From: Candidatus Kapaibacterium sp. | Lineage (GTDB): Bacteria > Bacteroidota > Ignavibacteria > Kapaibacteriales > Kapaibacteriaceae | Assembly: GCA_030830285.1 (NCBI GenBank) | Contig: JAURNF010000247.1 | Coordinates: 1-16,135, forward strand | Direction: 5' to 3' | DNA length: 16,135 bases | The notes under the pieces: generated by a model | Seen by the model: only the letters and a program-made list of their open reading frames with translations | Databases searched by the model: none | Told to the model about the DNA's origin: nothing | Program-made: the position numbers and the translations under genes | Shown here: positions 1-7,918 of the stretch, one piece after another | Position numbering within the stretch: the stretch's first letter is position 1 | Layout: each line of letters starts with the position of its first letter

Positions 1-2743
1 ATGGACAGGACATGTGGTGCAACCGGCTGAGTACTTCGCGATACGAAGCAGATGTTGCAAGGACGCGCTCGTTACCAACGACGACCAGCTGGCTGCGAGC
101 GCGCGTCATCGCGACGTTGAGTTTGCGATCAATACTGCGTCCGTGTAGCATGATCTCGGCCTCGATCGACGCGAGGTCGGCGCTTGTACTCACGGCCGTG
201 CCGTAGATGATGATATCGCGCTCACTGCCTTGGAATCGTTCAACAGTATCAACAGTTACGATATCGCGGATGCTGCTTGGAAACAGATCGCGAATCCGTG
301 CATTCTGTATCCGGAAGGGTGTAATCACACCAAGGTCGAGCTCGAGCCCAACCTTCTCCGCTTGCTCGAAGAGCATCGTTACTAGGCGCACGATACATGC
401 AGCTTCTGCTGCTGCCTGATCGTCGCTCTCAACAGACATGAGCACTGTTCGGTGGGGGAGTATGTCGTGCCATGGAGTTGGCGATAGATCACGTTGCCAG
501 GGAAGAAGCGTATCGAGATGACCGTCGTACACCGTGTCTGACACCACATGCATGATGTCGGCATGCATGCGGCCCTGCTGCGTGAGCATGGCGCTGGTGC
601 GAGGGTCGTTGTTGAGCTCTGCGCGCTCGCGGAGTCGTTCGAACGCCGACCGATCAAGTGATGTCAACCCAAGCGCATTGAGATCGCTGCTCGTTGTTTG
701 CACGCTCTCAGGATTGAGTGCAAGCACCGGCGGGAGCTGGCAGTGATCACCAACGAGGATCACGCGAGGCACACGACTGGTGATTCCCAACAAGGCGGGT
801 TCGAGAATCTGCGAGGCCTCATCGACAATCACAGTGGTGAACTCACCGAAGTCCCAGATCTCGCTTCCCGAATACATCGATTGAACAGTTGCAACGATGC
901 AACGCGCCGATGAGATGCTTTGTGCGAGGTCGTCGGACGGCATACTACGCGCCAAGTGCGGAATCGCATGCGCGCCCTCTGCGCCCTCGACGCTTCCGTG
1001 ACGTAGGTAGGAGATTTGATTGCGATCAAGGACTGCGCACAATTCGTTTGCTGCGCGATTTGTGTAGGCAACGGCGAGGATACGTTCGTGTGAATCTCGC
1101 ATGAGTTCACGGATGGTTCGACGTATGATCGTTGATGTTTTGCCGGTTCCTGGTGGACCTTGAATCAGCAGCAGTTCGCGTGCTGCGAGAGCACGCTCGA
1201 TAACATCTCGCTGCTGTGGCGTACACGCATGGGCTTCAATGTTGTTGATTGCCTGGTGATGAGGAATGGTTCGTCCAAGCAGCACAGCGCGTGTTCGAGG
1301 ATTTGCATTGATGAATGCTCGCAACCCAGCGTAGAGCGACTTCGCAGAGCCATCCATTACGTCTTGTTCGATCACCCATGTAGACTCGTCAAACACATGT
1401 GGCTCGATGAACTTATTGCGAAAGGCCAGCTGGATTGTACCCGCCGTTACATTGCGGACAACACCCTTGTACATAGCGGCGTCGCATGGCGAGGCGAGGT
1501 CGTGTGGCCGCGGATACACCAACACTTGATCACCGATTCGAATGGCTGTGTCGCCTCGCGACGGTGGACGATGAAACACGATGTGCAACGACGACAGGTC
1601 GGATGCCTCATGGTCAACTGTCAGATCCACAAGCACGTTGGGCGAAGTACGCTTATCGTCATACGGCACGAGCCACACATCCGCGAGTGATCTCTGTCCA
1701 TGTCCACCAACCCGGGTTGCCATGTGCATTCCTGCCGCCATCGACATCCACGCCCGCAGTGCGAGGATCTCTGTCTTGTCGCACGTGTGCAGCGCCGACC
1801 GCAATTCTTGAACTGCCTGATATTCGTACGACGAGCCACCCTCGGCAACGTTTCCAAGCCATCGCAGTGGGGCAATGCTTCCATGCTGCAGGGCAATGTC
1901 AGCCAACACAATCGTGTTCCGTGCCCCAATCAGCTGTCCGATGGCTTCATGCGCAGCAATTGATCGCAACGGATTCACTGCTGCCTTAACGTACCAGACA
2001 GATGTCTCAATCGTATGGGTTGGCTCGATGCTACCCATCATGGCGGCATATCCTGCCACCTGAGCTGCATGATCCATGCGCACCTGTTCAGCTCCAGAGG
2101 GGACGCTTCCTGCCTTCATTTCGACCACGTGTACGCCACTGTCACTCCGCCGCACAATGTCAGCCCGACCCTGGAGACCCCAGCGAGGCGACATGTAGAA
2201 CGGCTCGAGGTTCATGCGCTCATCGCGCCAGGCATCTCGCATCTGTCGCAACGCGGGGATCGACGCGCGCACCTGCGCCTCGACCTCGGCCGACCGACCC
2301 ATGCGTGCAAGGAGGGCCATCGCGAGTGGACGCGTCGAGATGGCTCGGTCGACACATGTGTCGTCTGAAATCTCGCCATCCTGCACGATCAAATCGAAGA
2401 TCCCATTGATCAGCGAGCCCTCCACGGTCGTGGTCAGTGCACTCGCCCCTCGCAGACGTCGTACGAGGTGGGCCGTGTAACTCGTTCCAACTGCGGAGGC
2501 GGCTTCTGACACGTCCACCAACACGTCGGGCAGAAGTATCGTGAGCTCGCCGCCGTGCTCAGTTTCGACAACGTTGACACCTAATCCACGGAGATATCCA
2601 CATGTGGACAACCACACCGCGTCGGGGATACGAGGTCGAATTTCTTGCGTGTGGATAACGCCGTTACTATCTGTTATTTCAACGCTCTGCGACGATTGGC
2701 TAACGTTTGTAATCGTGCCCTGACGGACGAGATGAGAGCGCAT
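1..2743 (-). CDS. Dna2-like protein: RecB/Cas4-type nuclease fused to SF1B (UPF1/Dna2) helicase, 3' end cut by window edge
   Basis: This is a long open frame of 914 complete codons from ATG at 2743 that runs off the left edge without a stop. The N-terminal third carries a PD-(D/E)XK nuclease signature: Asp195 in GRAD, Glu208 and Lys210 in VEMKAG, and Gln228/Tyr232 in QVAGY. The C-terminal half is an SF1B helicase: TPQQR Q-motif just before the Walker A GPPGTGKT at 529-536, Walker B VDEAS with Asp641, GDHCQLPP about 20 residues later, VERFQGSERD (motif V, from about 834) and LNVAMTRAR (motif VI, 875-883). The order nuclease then helicase matches Dna2, which trims and unwinds flapped or resected DNA ends. 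I see no group of three cysteines after the QxxxY motif, so the Fe-S cluster of eukaryotic Dna2 and many Cas4 proteins is probably absent. It lies 18 bp after recJ on the same strand and is probably co-transcribed. No Shine-Dalgarno is seen. The C-terminus past motif VI is probably short. The cellular role (repair or defence) is not shown by the sequence. Confidence 0.9.
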   Translation of the reverse strand, partial: MRSHLVRQGTITNVSQSSQSVEITDSNGVIHTQEIRPRIPDAVWLSTCGYLRGLGVNVVETEHGGELTILLPDVLVDVSEAASAVGTSYTAHLVRRLRGASALTTTVEGSLINGIFDLIVQDGEISDDTCVDRAISTRPLAMALLARMGRSAEVEAQVRASIPALRQMRDAWRDERMNLEPFYMSPRWGLQGRADIVRRSDSGVHVVEMKAGSVPSGAEQVRMDHAAQVAGYAAMMGSIEPTHTIETSVWYVKAAVNPLRSIAAHEAIGQLIGARNTIVLADIALQHGSIAPLRWLGNVAEGGSSYEYQAVQELRSALHTCDKTEILALRAWMSMAAGMHMATRVGGHGQRSLADVWLVPYDDKRTSPNVLVDLTVDHEASDLSSLHIVFHRPPSRGDTAIRIGDQVLVYPRPHDLASPCDAAMYKGVVRNVTAGTIQLAFRNKFIEPHVFDESTWVIEQDVMDGSAKSLYAGLRAFINANPRTRAVLLGRTIPHHQAINNIEAHACTPQQRDVIERALAARELLLIQGPPGTGKTSTIIRRTIRELMRDSHERILAVAYTNRAANELCAVLDRNQISYLRHGSVEGAEGAHAIPHLARSMPSDDLAQSISSARCIVATVQSMYSGSEIWDFGEFTTVIVDEASQILEPALLGITSRVPRVILVGDHCQLPPVLALNPESVQTTSSDLNALGLTSLDRSAFERLRERAELNNDPRTSAMLTQQGRMHADIMHVVSDTVYDGHLDTLLPWQRDLSPTPWHDILPHRTVLMSVESDDQAAAEAACIVRLVTMLFEQAEKVGLELDLGVITPFRIQNARIRDLFPSSIRDIVTVDTVERFQGSERDIIIYGTAVSTSADLASIEAEIMLHGRSIDRKLNVAMTRARSQLVVVGNERVLATSASYREVLSRLHHMSCP

Positions 2744-2761
2744 GGGCGGTAATCAGCGGGG

Positions 2762-4459
2762 TTAGTCTGGACGAAGGTCTTTGATCCGCAACTGAGGCGT
2801 TGACGTGCCATTGAAGAAGTTCTCTTCGAGGGTGTAGACCAACGAAAAGGGGCGTCCGTGACCACAATCGTTGATGCGGTGGCCCAAGTTGAAGCCAATC
2901 GCGTCCATTGCGAAGCCGCGTTGAAGGGCTCGGAACTTCAAATGGTTGTTTCCAACAATCTTCACCCCACCAGCCGTCGACACATTTGATGTGTGAAACA
3001 CCGGACGATGGTTCTTGTAGCCATACGGTGCGAACTTGCCCAACGCATTGAAAAAGTCTGGGGTTAGCTCGTTGAGCTGAAGTTCTGCATCAATGATGAT
3101 CTCAGGCTTGAGCATCTCATCGGTCAGCGATTCGGCTGCAATTTCATCGATACGGCGTTGGAGTTCCGGGATAGCTTCAACCTTAAGAGAGAGTCCAGCC
3201 GCGTGCTTATGTCCACCGAACTCGAGGAGCAGATCCTCGCATTGTTTCAGAGCGCCGTGGATATCGAAGTCTTTGACCGATCGAGCAGATCCCTTGGCGA
3301 TACCATCGATTGTCGTCAGCATGATCGACGGAACATGGTAGCGTTCCACCAAGCGGGAGGCAACGATGCCGATTACCCCCGCATGCCAATGATCTGCATG
3401 CAGCACGAGGGAACGTCCGCTCTTAACCGACAGCTGAGCCTCGGCTGCTTTGGCTGCCTCCTCGAACGTTTGTTCGTCAATCGTGCGGCGCAGGCGGTTG
3501 TCGTGTTCGAGTTGCTGCGCGATGTTGAACGCCTTCAGCTCGTCTGACTGGATCATCATTTCGACGGCCCTACGTGGGTCACCGAGGCGTCCAGCGGCAT
3601 TAATGCGAGGTGCCAGACCAAAGATCACGCTTGCATTCGTGAGCTGACCAAGGTGCAATCCAGCGCAGTCGACAAGCCCCTTGAACCCAGGACGAGGATA
3701 TGCATTGAGGAGTTCCAAGCCGTAGTGACTGAGAATTCGGTTCTCATCGGTGAGAGGGGCGATATCGGCAGCAGAGGCGATTGCCACAAAGTCGAGGTAG
3801 GCAAAGGCCAGTTCTGGGTGACCATGGCGTTCGGCTAAGGCTTGGATCAGCTTAAACGCCACGCCACATGCTGCGAGCCCCTTAAACGGATACGAGCAGC
3901 CAGGCTTGATGGGGTCGAGAATTGCCAGTGCAGAAGGAATGTCCTCGGCCGATTGGTGGTGGTCGCACACGACGACGTCGATGCCAACCTTGTTCGCAGC
4001 ATCAACGGCCTTCGACGCCGTAACGCCGACGTCGACGGTAACAATAACAGAGGCACCTGCCGCGCGTGCTCGCTCGACAGATTGAGGCGTGAAGCCAAAA
4101 CCCTCTTCAAGGCGACTTGGAATGTGATAGCTCGCATTGGCGCCGATGCTTCGCAAAAAGTGAAGCATCATTGCAGCGCTCGATGTACCGTCCACGTCGT
4201 AATCTCCGTGGATCCACACCAACTCTTGGTTGGTGATGGCACGCTCGATACGATCTACAGCCGCCTCCATCCCATCCATCTCCCACGGTGAGTGGAGGAA
4301 TTCAAGGGAGGGTTCAAAGAACCGGCGGGCAGAATCGATCGTATCAATCCCACGTCCGACAAGCACTTGTGCAATCGGGCGGGGGATTCCTAGCGCAGTT
4401 ATTATTTCTTGGACGGCATGCTCATCGTTACATTCCCGGCTGATCCACCGATAGTTCAA
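2762..4459 (-). CDS. recJ: Single-stranded-DNA-specific 5'-3' exonuclease RecJ
   Basis: The 565-residue product has the full RecJ layout and the usual length. RecJ degrades single-stranded DNA 5' to 3' in recombination and mismatch repair. Motif I is HGDYDVDG (84-91) with metal-binding Asp86 and Asp88. The DHH motif is at 166-168. ADIAPL and GPRINAAGR-like segments follow (here APRINAAGR), then the DHHA1 domain with HAGVIGIVASRL and GGHKHAAG (415-422), and a C-terminal OB-fold-like region. The start is TTG: it gives the normal RecJ N-terminus (RW followed by LGI...RGI), no in-frame ATG lies just upstream, and AGGA (4465-4468) sits 5 nt ahead of it. The gene diverges from rsgA across 91 bp and is followed after 18 bp by the Dna2-like gene, so the two probably form a DNA end-processing operon. 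Confidence 0.97.
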   Translation of the reverse strand: MNYRWISRECNDEHAVQEIITALGIPRPIAQVLVGRGIDTIDSARRFFEPSLEFLHSPWEMDGMEAAVDRIERAITNQELVWIHGDYDVDGTSSAAMMLHFLRSIGANASYHIPSRLEEGFGFTPQSVERARAAGASVIVTVDVGVTASKAVDAANKVGIDVVVCDHHQSAEDIPSALAILDPIKPGCSYPFKGLAACGVAFKLIQALAERHGHPELAFAYLDFVAIASAADIAPLTDENRILSHYGLELLNAYPRPGFKGLVDCAGLHLGQLTNASVIFGLAPRINAAGRLGDPRRAVEMMIQSDELKAFNIAQQLEHDNRLRRTIDEQTFEEAAKAAEAQLSVKSGRSLVLHADHWHAGVIGIVASRLVERYHVPSIMLTTIDGIAKGSARSVKDFDIHGALKQCEDLLLEFGGHKHAAGLSLKVEAIPELQRRIDEIAAESLTDEMLKPEIIIDAELQLNELTPDFFNALGKFAPYGYKNHRPVFHTSNVSTAGGVKIVGNNHLKFRALQRGFAMDAIGFNLGHRINDCGHGRPFSLVYTLEENFFNGTSTPQLRIKDLRPD

Positions 4460-4493
4460 CGTGTTCCTAGTAATTTGAATTTCAACTGCCAGA

Positions 4494-4523
4494 AAGATAC
4501 GACCGCGAAGGGCGACGTGTCAA
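4494..4523 (-). promoter_or_regulatory. Probable recJ promoter
   Basis: On the minus strand, TTGACA (4523-4518) is followed after 18 nt by TATCTT (4499-4494). This is a perfect sigma-70-like -35 with a fair -10. The same -10 also reads TATCTTTC, one base from the Bacteroidota TAnnTTTG box. It would give a leader of roughly 28 nt containing the AGGA ahead of the TTG start. An 11-bp palindrome TTGAATTTCAA (4475-4485) falls within the predicted leader and could be an operator or chance. Confidence 0.45.
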
Positions 4524-4550
4524 CTTTTCTCCACACTTTTTGATGGTTCT

Positions 4551-5615
4551 GTGGCACGTAGGATACCCAATGTTGACCCCGAAGACGATGGCGAACAGCC
4601 GTTGGACTACCGTGGTCGTACGCGAGAGCGTGCCAAGCGACTTGACCGAACCAAGACCCGTGTAAAATCCGGCTCGACCGTGTCAGCCCAAGCACTCCAA
4701 GGCGTTGTGATATCGCCCCTTGGTCCAAAATGGCTCGTGAACGCAGGCGCTGAGTATTGGGTAGCGTCGGTATCGGGGATCATCGATGCTCCAGAGGGCA
4801 CGACATTGGTGACCGTAGGCGACCGGGTGTGGATTGAGCCTGAGGCCGAGGTAACCGAGCATGGCGACAAGGCCTGCTCCATTGTCAAAGTCGACGAGCG
4901 CGATACGGTTCTGTCACGTAAGGCTGCAGGTGTCCAACAGCGCGAGCAAGTGCTGGTGGCAAATGTTGAGCAGCTTGGAATCGTGATGGCTGCTGTGTTG
5001 CCTGGGTATAATAAGCGGCTCATCGACAGGTATCTGATTGCTGCCGACAAAGGGGATCTCCGTCCGTTCATCGTCATCAACAAATGTGATCTCCTTACCG
5101 AGGAAGACCGAGAGGACATTCTCGACGACCTCCGGACGTATTGGGATCTGCTACAAATCCCCGTGATCATGGTCAGCGCCCGTTCCCAGGAAGGACTCGA
5201 CGAGCTCAGCGAAGCACTCGCAGATACGTCGACGCTTCTCACGGGTCCGTCGGGCGTAGGGAAGTCGTCGCTGATCAACGAGCTGACGGATTCGCGACAA
5301 CGTGTAGGTGAGATCTCAACCAAGTATCTCAAGGGAAAGCATACCACCACGTCGTCCATTGTGATTCCATTGTCGAGTGGGGGAATGGTTGTTGATTCGC
5401 CCGGAATCCGTGAGTTCGGCATCTTCGAGCTTGGGAAAGAGGAGCTTCCCTTTTACTTCGAGGAGTTCGCGGAATTCGCCTCTCAGTGCCGTTTCACCCC
5501 CTGTTCACACACGCACGAGCCCGGTTGCGCGGTCAAGCAAGCAGTTGAGGATGGACTGATTGATGAGGAGCGATACGTTTCGTACCTGAATCTCATGCAC
5601 GACATTACGTCGTGA
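4551..5615 (+). CDS. rsgA: Small ribosomal subunit biogenesis GTPase RsgA
   Basis: This 354-residue protein is a circularly permuted GTPase that checks late maturation of the 30S subunit and is activated by it. An N-terminal OB-fold region (about 40-120) precedes the GTPase, whose motifs occur in permuted order: G4 NKCD at 177-180, G1 P-loop GPSGVGKS at 232-239, switch segment TKYLKGKHTT, and G3 DSPGIREFG from Asp282. The C-terminal zinc-binding motif has Cys313, Cys318, His320 and Cys326. The start is GTG at 4551. The nearest ATG, at 4543, is out of frame, and no Shine-Dalgarno is visible. The first ~35 residues are basic and may contact rRNA. The tRNA promoter starts five bases after the stop codon. 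Confidence 0.97.
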   Translation: MARRIPNVDPEDDGEQPLDYRGRTRERAKRLDRTKTRVKSGSTVSAQALQGVVISPLGPKWLVNAGAEYWVASVSGIIDAPEGTTLVTVGDRVWIEPEAEVTEHGDKACSIVKVDERDTVLSRKAAGVQQREQVLVANVEQLGIVMAAVLPGYNKRLIDRYLIAADKGDLRPFIVINKCDLLTEEDREDILDDLRTYWDLLQIPVIMVSARSQEGLDELSEALADTSTLLTGPSGVGKSSLINELTDSRQRVGEISTKYLKGKHTTTSSIVIPLSSGGMVVDSPGIREFGIFELGKEELPFYFEEFAEFASQCRFTPCSHTHEPGCAVKQAVEDGLIDEERYVSYLNLMHDITS

Positions 5616-5619
5616 ATGT

Positions 5620-5627
5620 TATCTTTG
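5620..5627 (+). promoter_or_regulatory. TAnnTTTG promoter box for the tRNA-Ser/tRNA-Leu pair
   Basis: TATCTTTG is an exact match to the -7 element TAnnTTTG of Bacteroidota-type primary sigma factors. It lies 24 bp before the mature tRNA-Ser, so transcription would begin around 5633-5635. No good TTG -33 element is seen at the expected spacing, so confidence is moderate. Confidence 0.5.
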
Positions 5628-5651
5628 CGGCCCCATAAAAGACTGCGATGT

Positions 5652-5738
5652 GGAGAGGTGCGAGAGTGGTTGAATCGGGCGGTCTCGAAAACCGTTAAAG
5701 GAGCAATCCTTTCGAGGGTTCGAATCCCTCCCTCTCCG
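5652..5738 (+). tRNA. tRNA-Ser(CGA)
   Basis: The 87-nt cloverleaf folds by eye. The acceptor stem GGAGAGG pairs with CCTCTCC. The D stem is CGA/TCG. The anticodon loop CTCGAAA gives anticodon CGA at 5686-5688, reading UCG codons. A long class II variable arm has a 6-bp stem AAAGGA/TCCTTT around GCAA. The T stem is GAGGG/CCCTC with loop TTCGAAT. The discriminator is G73, as expected for serine. CCA is not encoded and must be added after transcription. Confidence 0.96.
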
Positions 5739-5747
5739 CTGCAGCAT

Positions 5748-5831
5748 GGGCGAGTGCTGAAATTGGCAGACAGGCGGGTCTCAGAAGCCCGTGTTCGCAA
5801 GGACGTGTGGGTTCAAGTCCCACCTCGCCCA
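5748..5831 (+). tRNA. tRNA-Leu(CAG)
   Basis: The 84-nt class II tRNA has acceptor stem GGGCGAG pairing with CTCGCCC. The anticodon loop CTCAGAA gives anticodon CAG at 5782-5784, reading CUG. The variable arm is GTTCGCAAGGAC, the T arm contains GGTTCAAGTCC, and the discriminator is A73. CCA is not encoded. It begins only 9 nt after tRNA-Ser, so the two are certainly one transcript. Confidence 0.96.
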
Positions 5832-5837
5832 CACCAT

Positions 5838-5895
5838 GTTGGTCGCGTTCAACCACCGCGACAACGACAGAGTTCACGAGCCGAGCTCCTCTGTC
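5838..5895 (+). other. Two consecutive hairpins in the tRNA-nuoD gap
   Basis: Hairpin 1 pairs GTTG plus TCGCG (5838-5847, G5842 bulged) with CGCGACAAC (5857-5865) around a 9-nt loop. Hairpin 2 starts at the next base: GACAGAG (5866-5872) pairs perfectly with CTCTGTC (5889-5895), enclosing an inner GAGC-CGA-GCTC stem. No T-tract follows either, so these are not classical intrinsic terminators. They could be the processing/termination region of the tRNA transcript or the leader of nuoD. The rest of the 168-bp gap (5832-5999) holds a 10-bp palindrome CGGAATTCCG (5909-5918) and no recognisable promoter. Confidence 0.45.
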
Positions 5896-5999
5896 ACACG
5901 AAAGCCATCGGAATTCCGTAATTTCCCGCGCTTTGGAACGCAGACGCGATCCAATGGCGTTTAGAGGTTTTCCACTCACCAGCACACGACAATACCATC

Positions 6000-7292
6000 A
6001 TGAGTGTACCGGTAACGAATACGGCGACGATTGAACGCGTTGAGAAGCTCCGTCAGAGCAAAATCTTGCGTGAAGTGCAGGACAAGGACACAGTTGCAAT
6101 GTTTGAGGATCCGCTTGAGAACGACATGGTTCTCAACATGGGTCCACAGCACCCTGCAACACACGGCGTGCTCCGCGTACTGCTTCGCCTTGACGGTGAA
6201 ACAGTAGTAAAGTGCGTGCCTGAGTTGGGCTACCTCCACCGCGGTTTCGAAAAGATTGCAGAAGCAAGCACCTACCACGAGTTTATCCCGCACACAGACC
6301 GCTTGGACTACATCTCACCGATGTCGAACAACGTTGGTATCTGTCTTGCAATCGAAAAGGCAGCGGGCGTTCACGTGCCTGAGCGTGCAACGTGGATCCG
6401 TATGCTGGTGAGCGAACTGGCACGTATCTCGTCGCACCTCCTTGCGATGGGCGCAACGTCGATGGACGTTGGTGCAATGACAGTGTTCTTGTGGACGTTT
6501 ACCGAGCGCGAGAAGCAGTACGATTTGTTTGAGCGCATTTGCGGTGCACGTTTCACAACGAGCTTCTCTCGCATTGGTGGTGTTGCGAACGATATCGCCG
6601 ATGATGTGATGCGCGACATCCGTGCATGGCTCAATCAGTTGCCAGAGCGTATGTCGGAAGTTGAGCGCTTGGTCAACCGTAACCGCATCTTCGTCGATCG
6701 TATGGCAGGTGTTGGTTTTATTCCTGCTGACAAGGCAATCGATCTCGGGTTGACTGGTTCGACACTTCGTGGTTCGGGTATCGCGCGTGACCTTCGCCGT
6801 GACGAGCCATACATGTTCTACGATCAAGTTGAGTTCGACGTTATCACGCGCAACGATGGTGACTGCTACTCGCGCTACATGGTGCGGAATGCAGAGATCT
6901 GGGAATCGATGAAGATCTGTCACCAGTGCATTGATAAGCTCGAGCAAATGCCGCGCACGCCAGTGCTTGCTGAAGATCAACCGCAGCTTGTGCTCTCGCG
7001 CAAGCAAGAGATCTACACGAAAATGGAAGAGTTGATCAACGACTTCATGTTGATCAACTTCGGTACGATGCCACCGAAGGGCGAGACATACACAGCAATT
7101 GAGTCGCCGAAGGGTGAGCTTGGCTTCTTCATCGTTAGCGATGGCACAGGTCATCCTTGGAAGTTGAAGATCCGTTCGCCGTCGTCGTCGAACCTTCAGG
7201 CACTCAAGTTCATGGCCGAAGGTGCGATGGTATCGGACGTTGTAGCGATTATTGGTAGCATCGACCCTGTGATGGGTGAGGCCGATAAGTAA
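6000..7292 (+). CDS. nuoD: NADH-quinone oxidoreductase subunit D (complex I 49-kDa type)
   Basis: The 430-residue product is a clear NuoD, the peripheral-arm subunit that forms the quinone-binding pocket with NuoB and the membrane arm of respiratory complex I. The signature GPQHPATHGVLR (48-59) holds the quinone-pocket histidine (His55), and DYISPM contains the matching tyrosine (Tyr104). ELGYLHRGFEK, ICGARF, TLRGSG and the C-terminal IIGSIDPVMGE are all family-typical. The length fits a stand-alone NuoD rather than a NuoCD fusion, with about 40 extra residues at the N-terminus. ATG at 6000 has no Shine-Dalgarno. Unusually, no other nuo gene is nearby: a tRNA lies upstream and trmH 6 bp downstream. 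NuoD belongs to the same superfamily as the NiFe hydrogenase large subunit, but the motifs here are those of complex I. Confidence 0.97.
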   Translation: MSVPVTNTATIERVEKLRQSKILREVQDKDTVAMFEDPLENDMVLNMGPQHPATHGVLRVLLRLDGETVVKCVPELGYLHRGFEKIAEASTYHEFIPHTDRLDYISPMSNNVGICLAIEKAAGVHVPERATWIRMLVSELARISSHLLAMGATSMDVGAMTVFLWTFTEREKQYDLFERICGARFTTSFSRIGGVANDIADDVMRDIRAWLNQLPERMSEVERLVNRNRIFVDRMAGVGFIPADKAIDLGLTGSTLRGSGIARDLRRDEPYMFYDQVEFDVITRNDGDCYSRYMVRNAEIWESMKICHQCIDKLEQMPRTPVLAEDQPQLVLSRKQEIYTKMEELINDFMLINFGTMPPKGETYTAIESPKGELGFFIVSDGTGHPWKLKIRSPSSSNLQALKFMAEGAMVSDVVAIIGSIDPVMGEADK

Positions 7293-7298
7293 GCACCC

Positions 7299-7898
7299 GT
7301 GCCGAGTCCTGAGTCAATTACCCCTGAGCGTCGTGCCCGACTCGCGGCAGCGCTGAGCCGTCGCCAACCGTCACTCACGGTGGTCTTCGAAAACGTCCAC
7401 GATCCACACAACGTCAGTGCGGTGATTCGTTCGTGCGATGCCGTTGGCGTTGCAGATGCGCATGGGATCTACTACGGACGCACGACGTTCCCTGAGCTGG
7501 GAGGAAAGTCATCTGCAAGTGCCCGTAAGTGGGTAGACGTACACCTGCATCAAACTGTCGCTGATTGTTATTCGCAGCTACGCCAACAAGGGTACAAAAT
7601 CTACACGACGCACATGTCCAGCGACGCTGTGTCGTTGTTTGATGTTGACCTGACGCAACCGGTAGCGCTGGTGTTTGGCAACGAGCACGACGGTGTGTCG
7701 GAAGAGGCACGCAATGCTGCCGATGGCAATGTGATTATCCCACAGGTTGGGATGATTCAGTCACTCAACATTTCTGTCGCCTGCGCAGTGTCGCTCTTCG
7801 AGGCAATGCGTCAACGCATGGTCGCAGGGATGTACGACACGCCACAGTACTCCAATGATGAGTTGGAGAAGCGCATCAACGATTGGTGTTCGCGCTAA
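7299..7898 (+). CDS. trmH: TrmH-family tRNA (guanosine-2'-O-)methyltransferase
   Basis: This 199-residue SPOUT-fold enzyme most likely methylates the 2'-hydroxyl of G18 in the tRNA D-loop using SAM. The three SpoU motifs are present: NVSAVIR with Asn38 and catalytic Arg44, LVFGNEHDGVSEE around residue 127, and IPQVGMIQSLNISVA around 148-162, which forms the knot. The length and the short N-terminal helix fit TrmH better than TrmL or RlmB, but the exact target nucleotide is inferred. The start is GTG at 7299, 6 bp after the nuoD stop, so the gene is probably co-transcribed with nuoD. It ends 20 bp from the convergent peptidase gene with no clear terminator between. Confidence 0.9.
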   Translation: MPSPESITPERRARLAAALSRRQPSLTVVFENVHDPHNVSAVIRSCDAVGVADAHGIYYGRTTFPELGGKSSASARKWVDVHLHQTVADCYSQLRQQGYKIYTTHMSSDAVSLFDVDLTQPVALVFGNEHDGVSEEARNAADGNVIIPQVGMIQSLNISVACAVSLFEAMRQRMVAGMYDTPQYSNDELEKRINDWCSR

Positions 7899-7918
7899 CG
7901 ACTGACAAGCCGCGTACG

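Noticed and set aside
1160..1690. 176-codon plus-strand frame inside the left-hand region, with others nearby
   Set aside because: They are shadows of the Dna2-like gene, which reads continuously on the minus strand through the whole stretch with all helicase motifs in one frame.
1..2743. Reading the nuclease-helicase as a CRISPR Cas4 or a known defence-system gene
   Set aside because: No CRISPR array, other cas genes or defence genes are visible; the neighbour is recJ, and the helicase fusion fits Dna2 better.
4607..5422. 271-codon open frame on the minus strand, antisense to rsgA
   Set aside because: rsgA is certain with all GTPase motifs; the antisense translation is a low-complexity, Ser/Arg-rich shadow.
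5616..5921. 101-codon open frame covering both tRNAs
   Set aside because: The stretch is occupied by two well-folded tRNA genes; the translation is meaningless.
6315..7154. 279-codon open frame on the minus strand, antisense to nuoD
   Set aside because: nuoD is certain on the other strand; the antisense product has no family motif and reflects the scarcity of certain codons in nuoD.
7899..7918. Possible bidirectional terminator between trmH and the M61 gene
   Set aside because: The 20-bp gap shows no stem of useful length and no T-tract.
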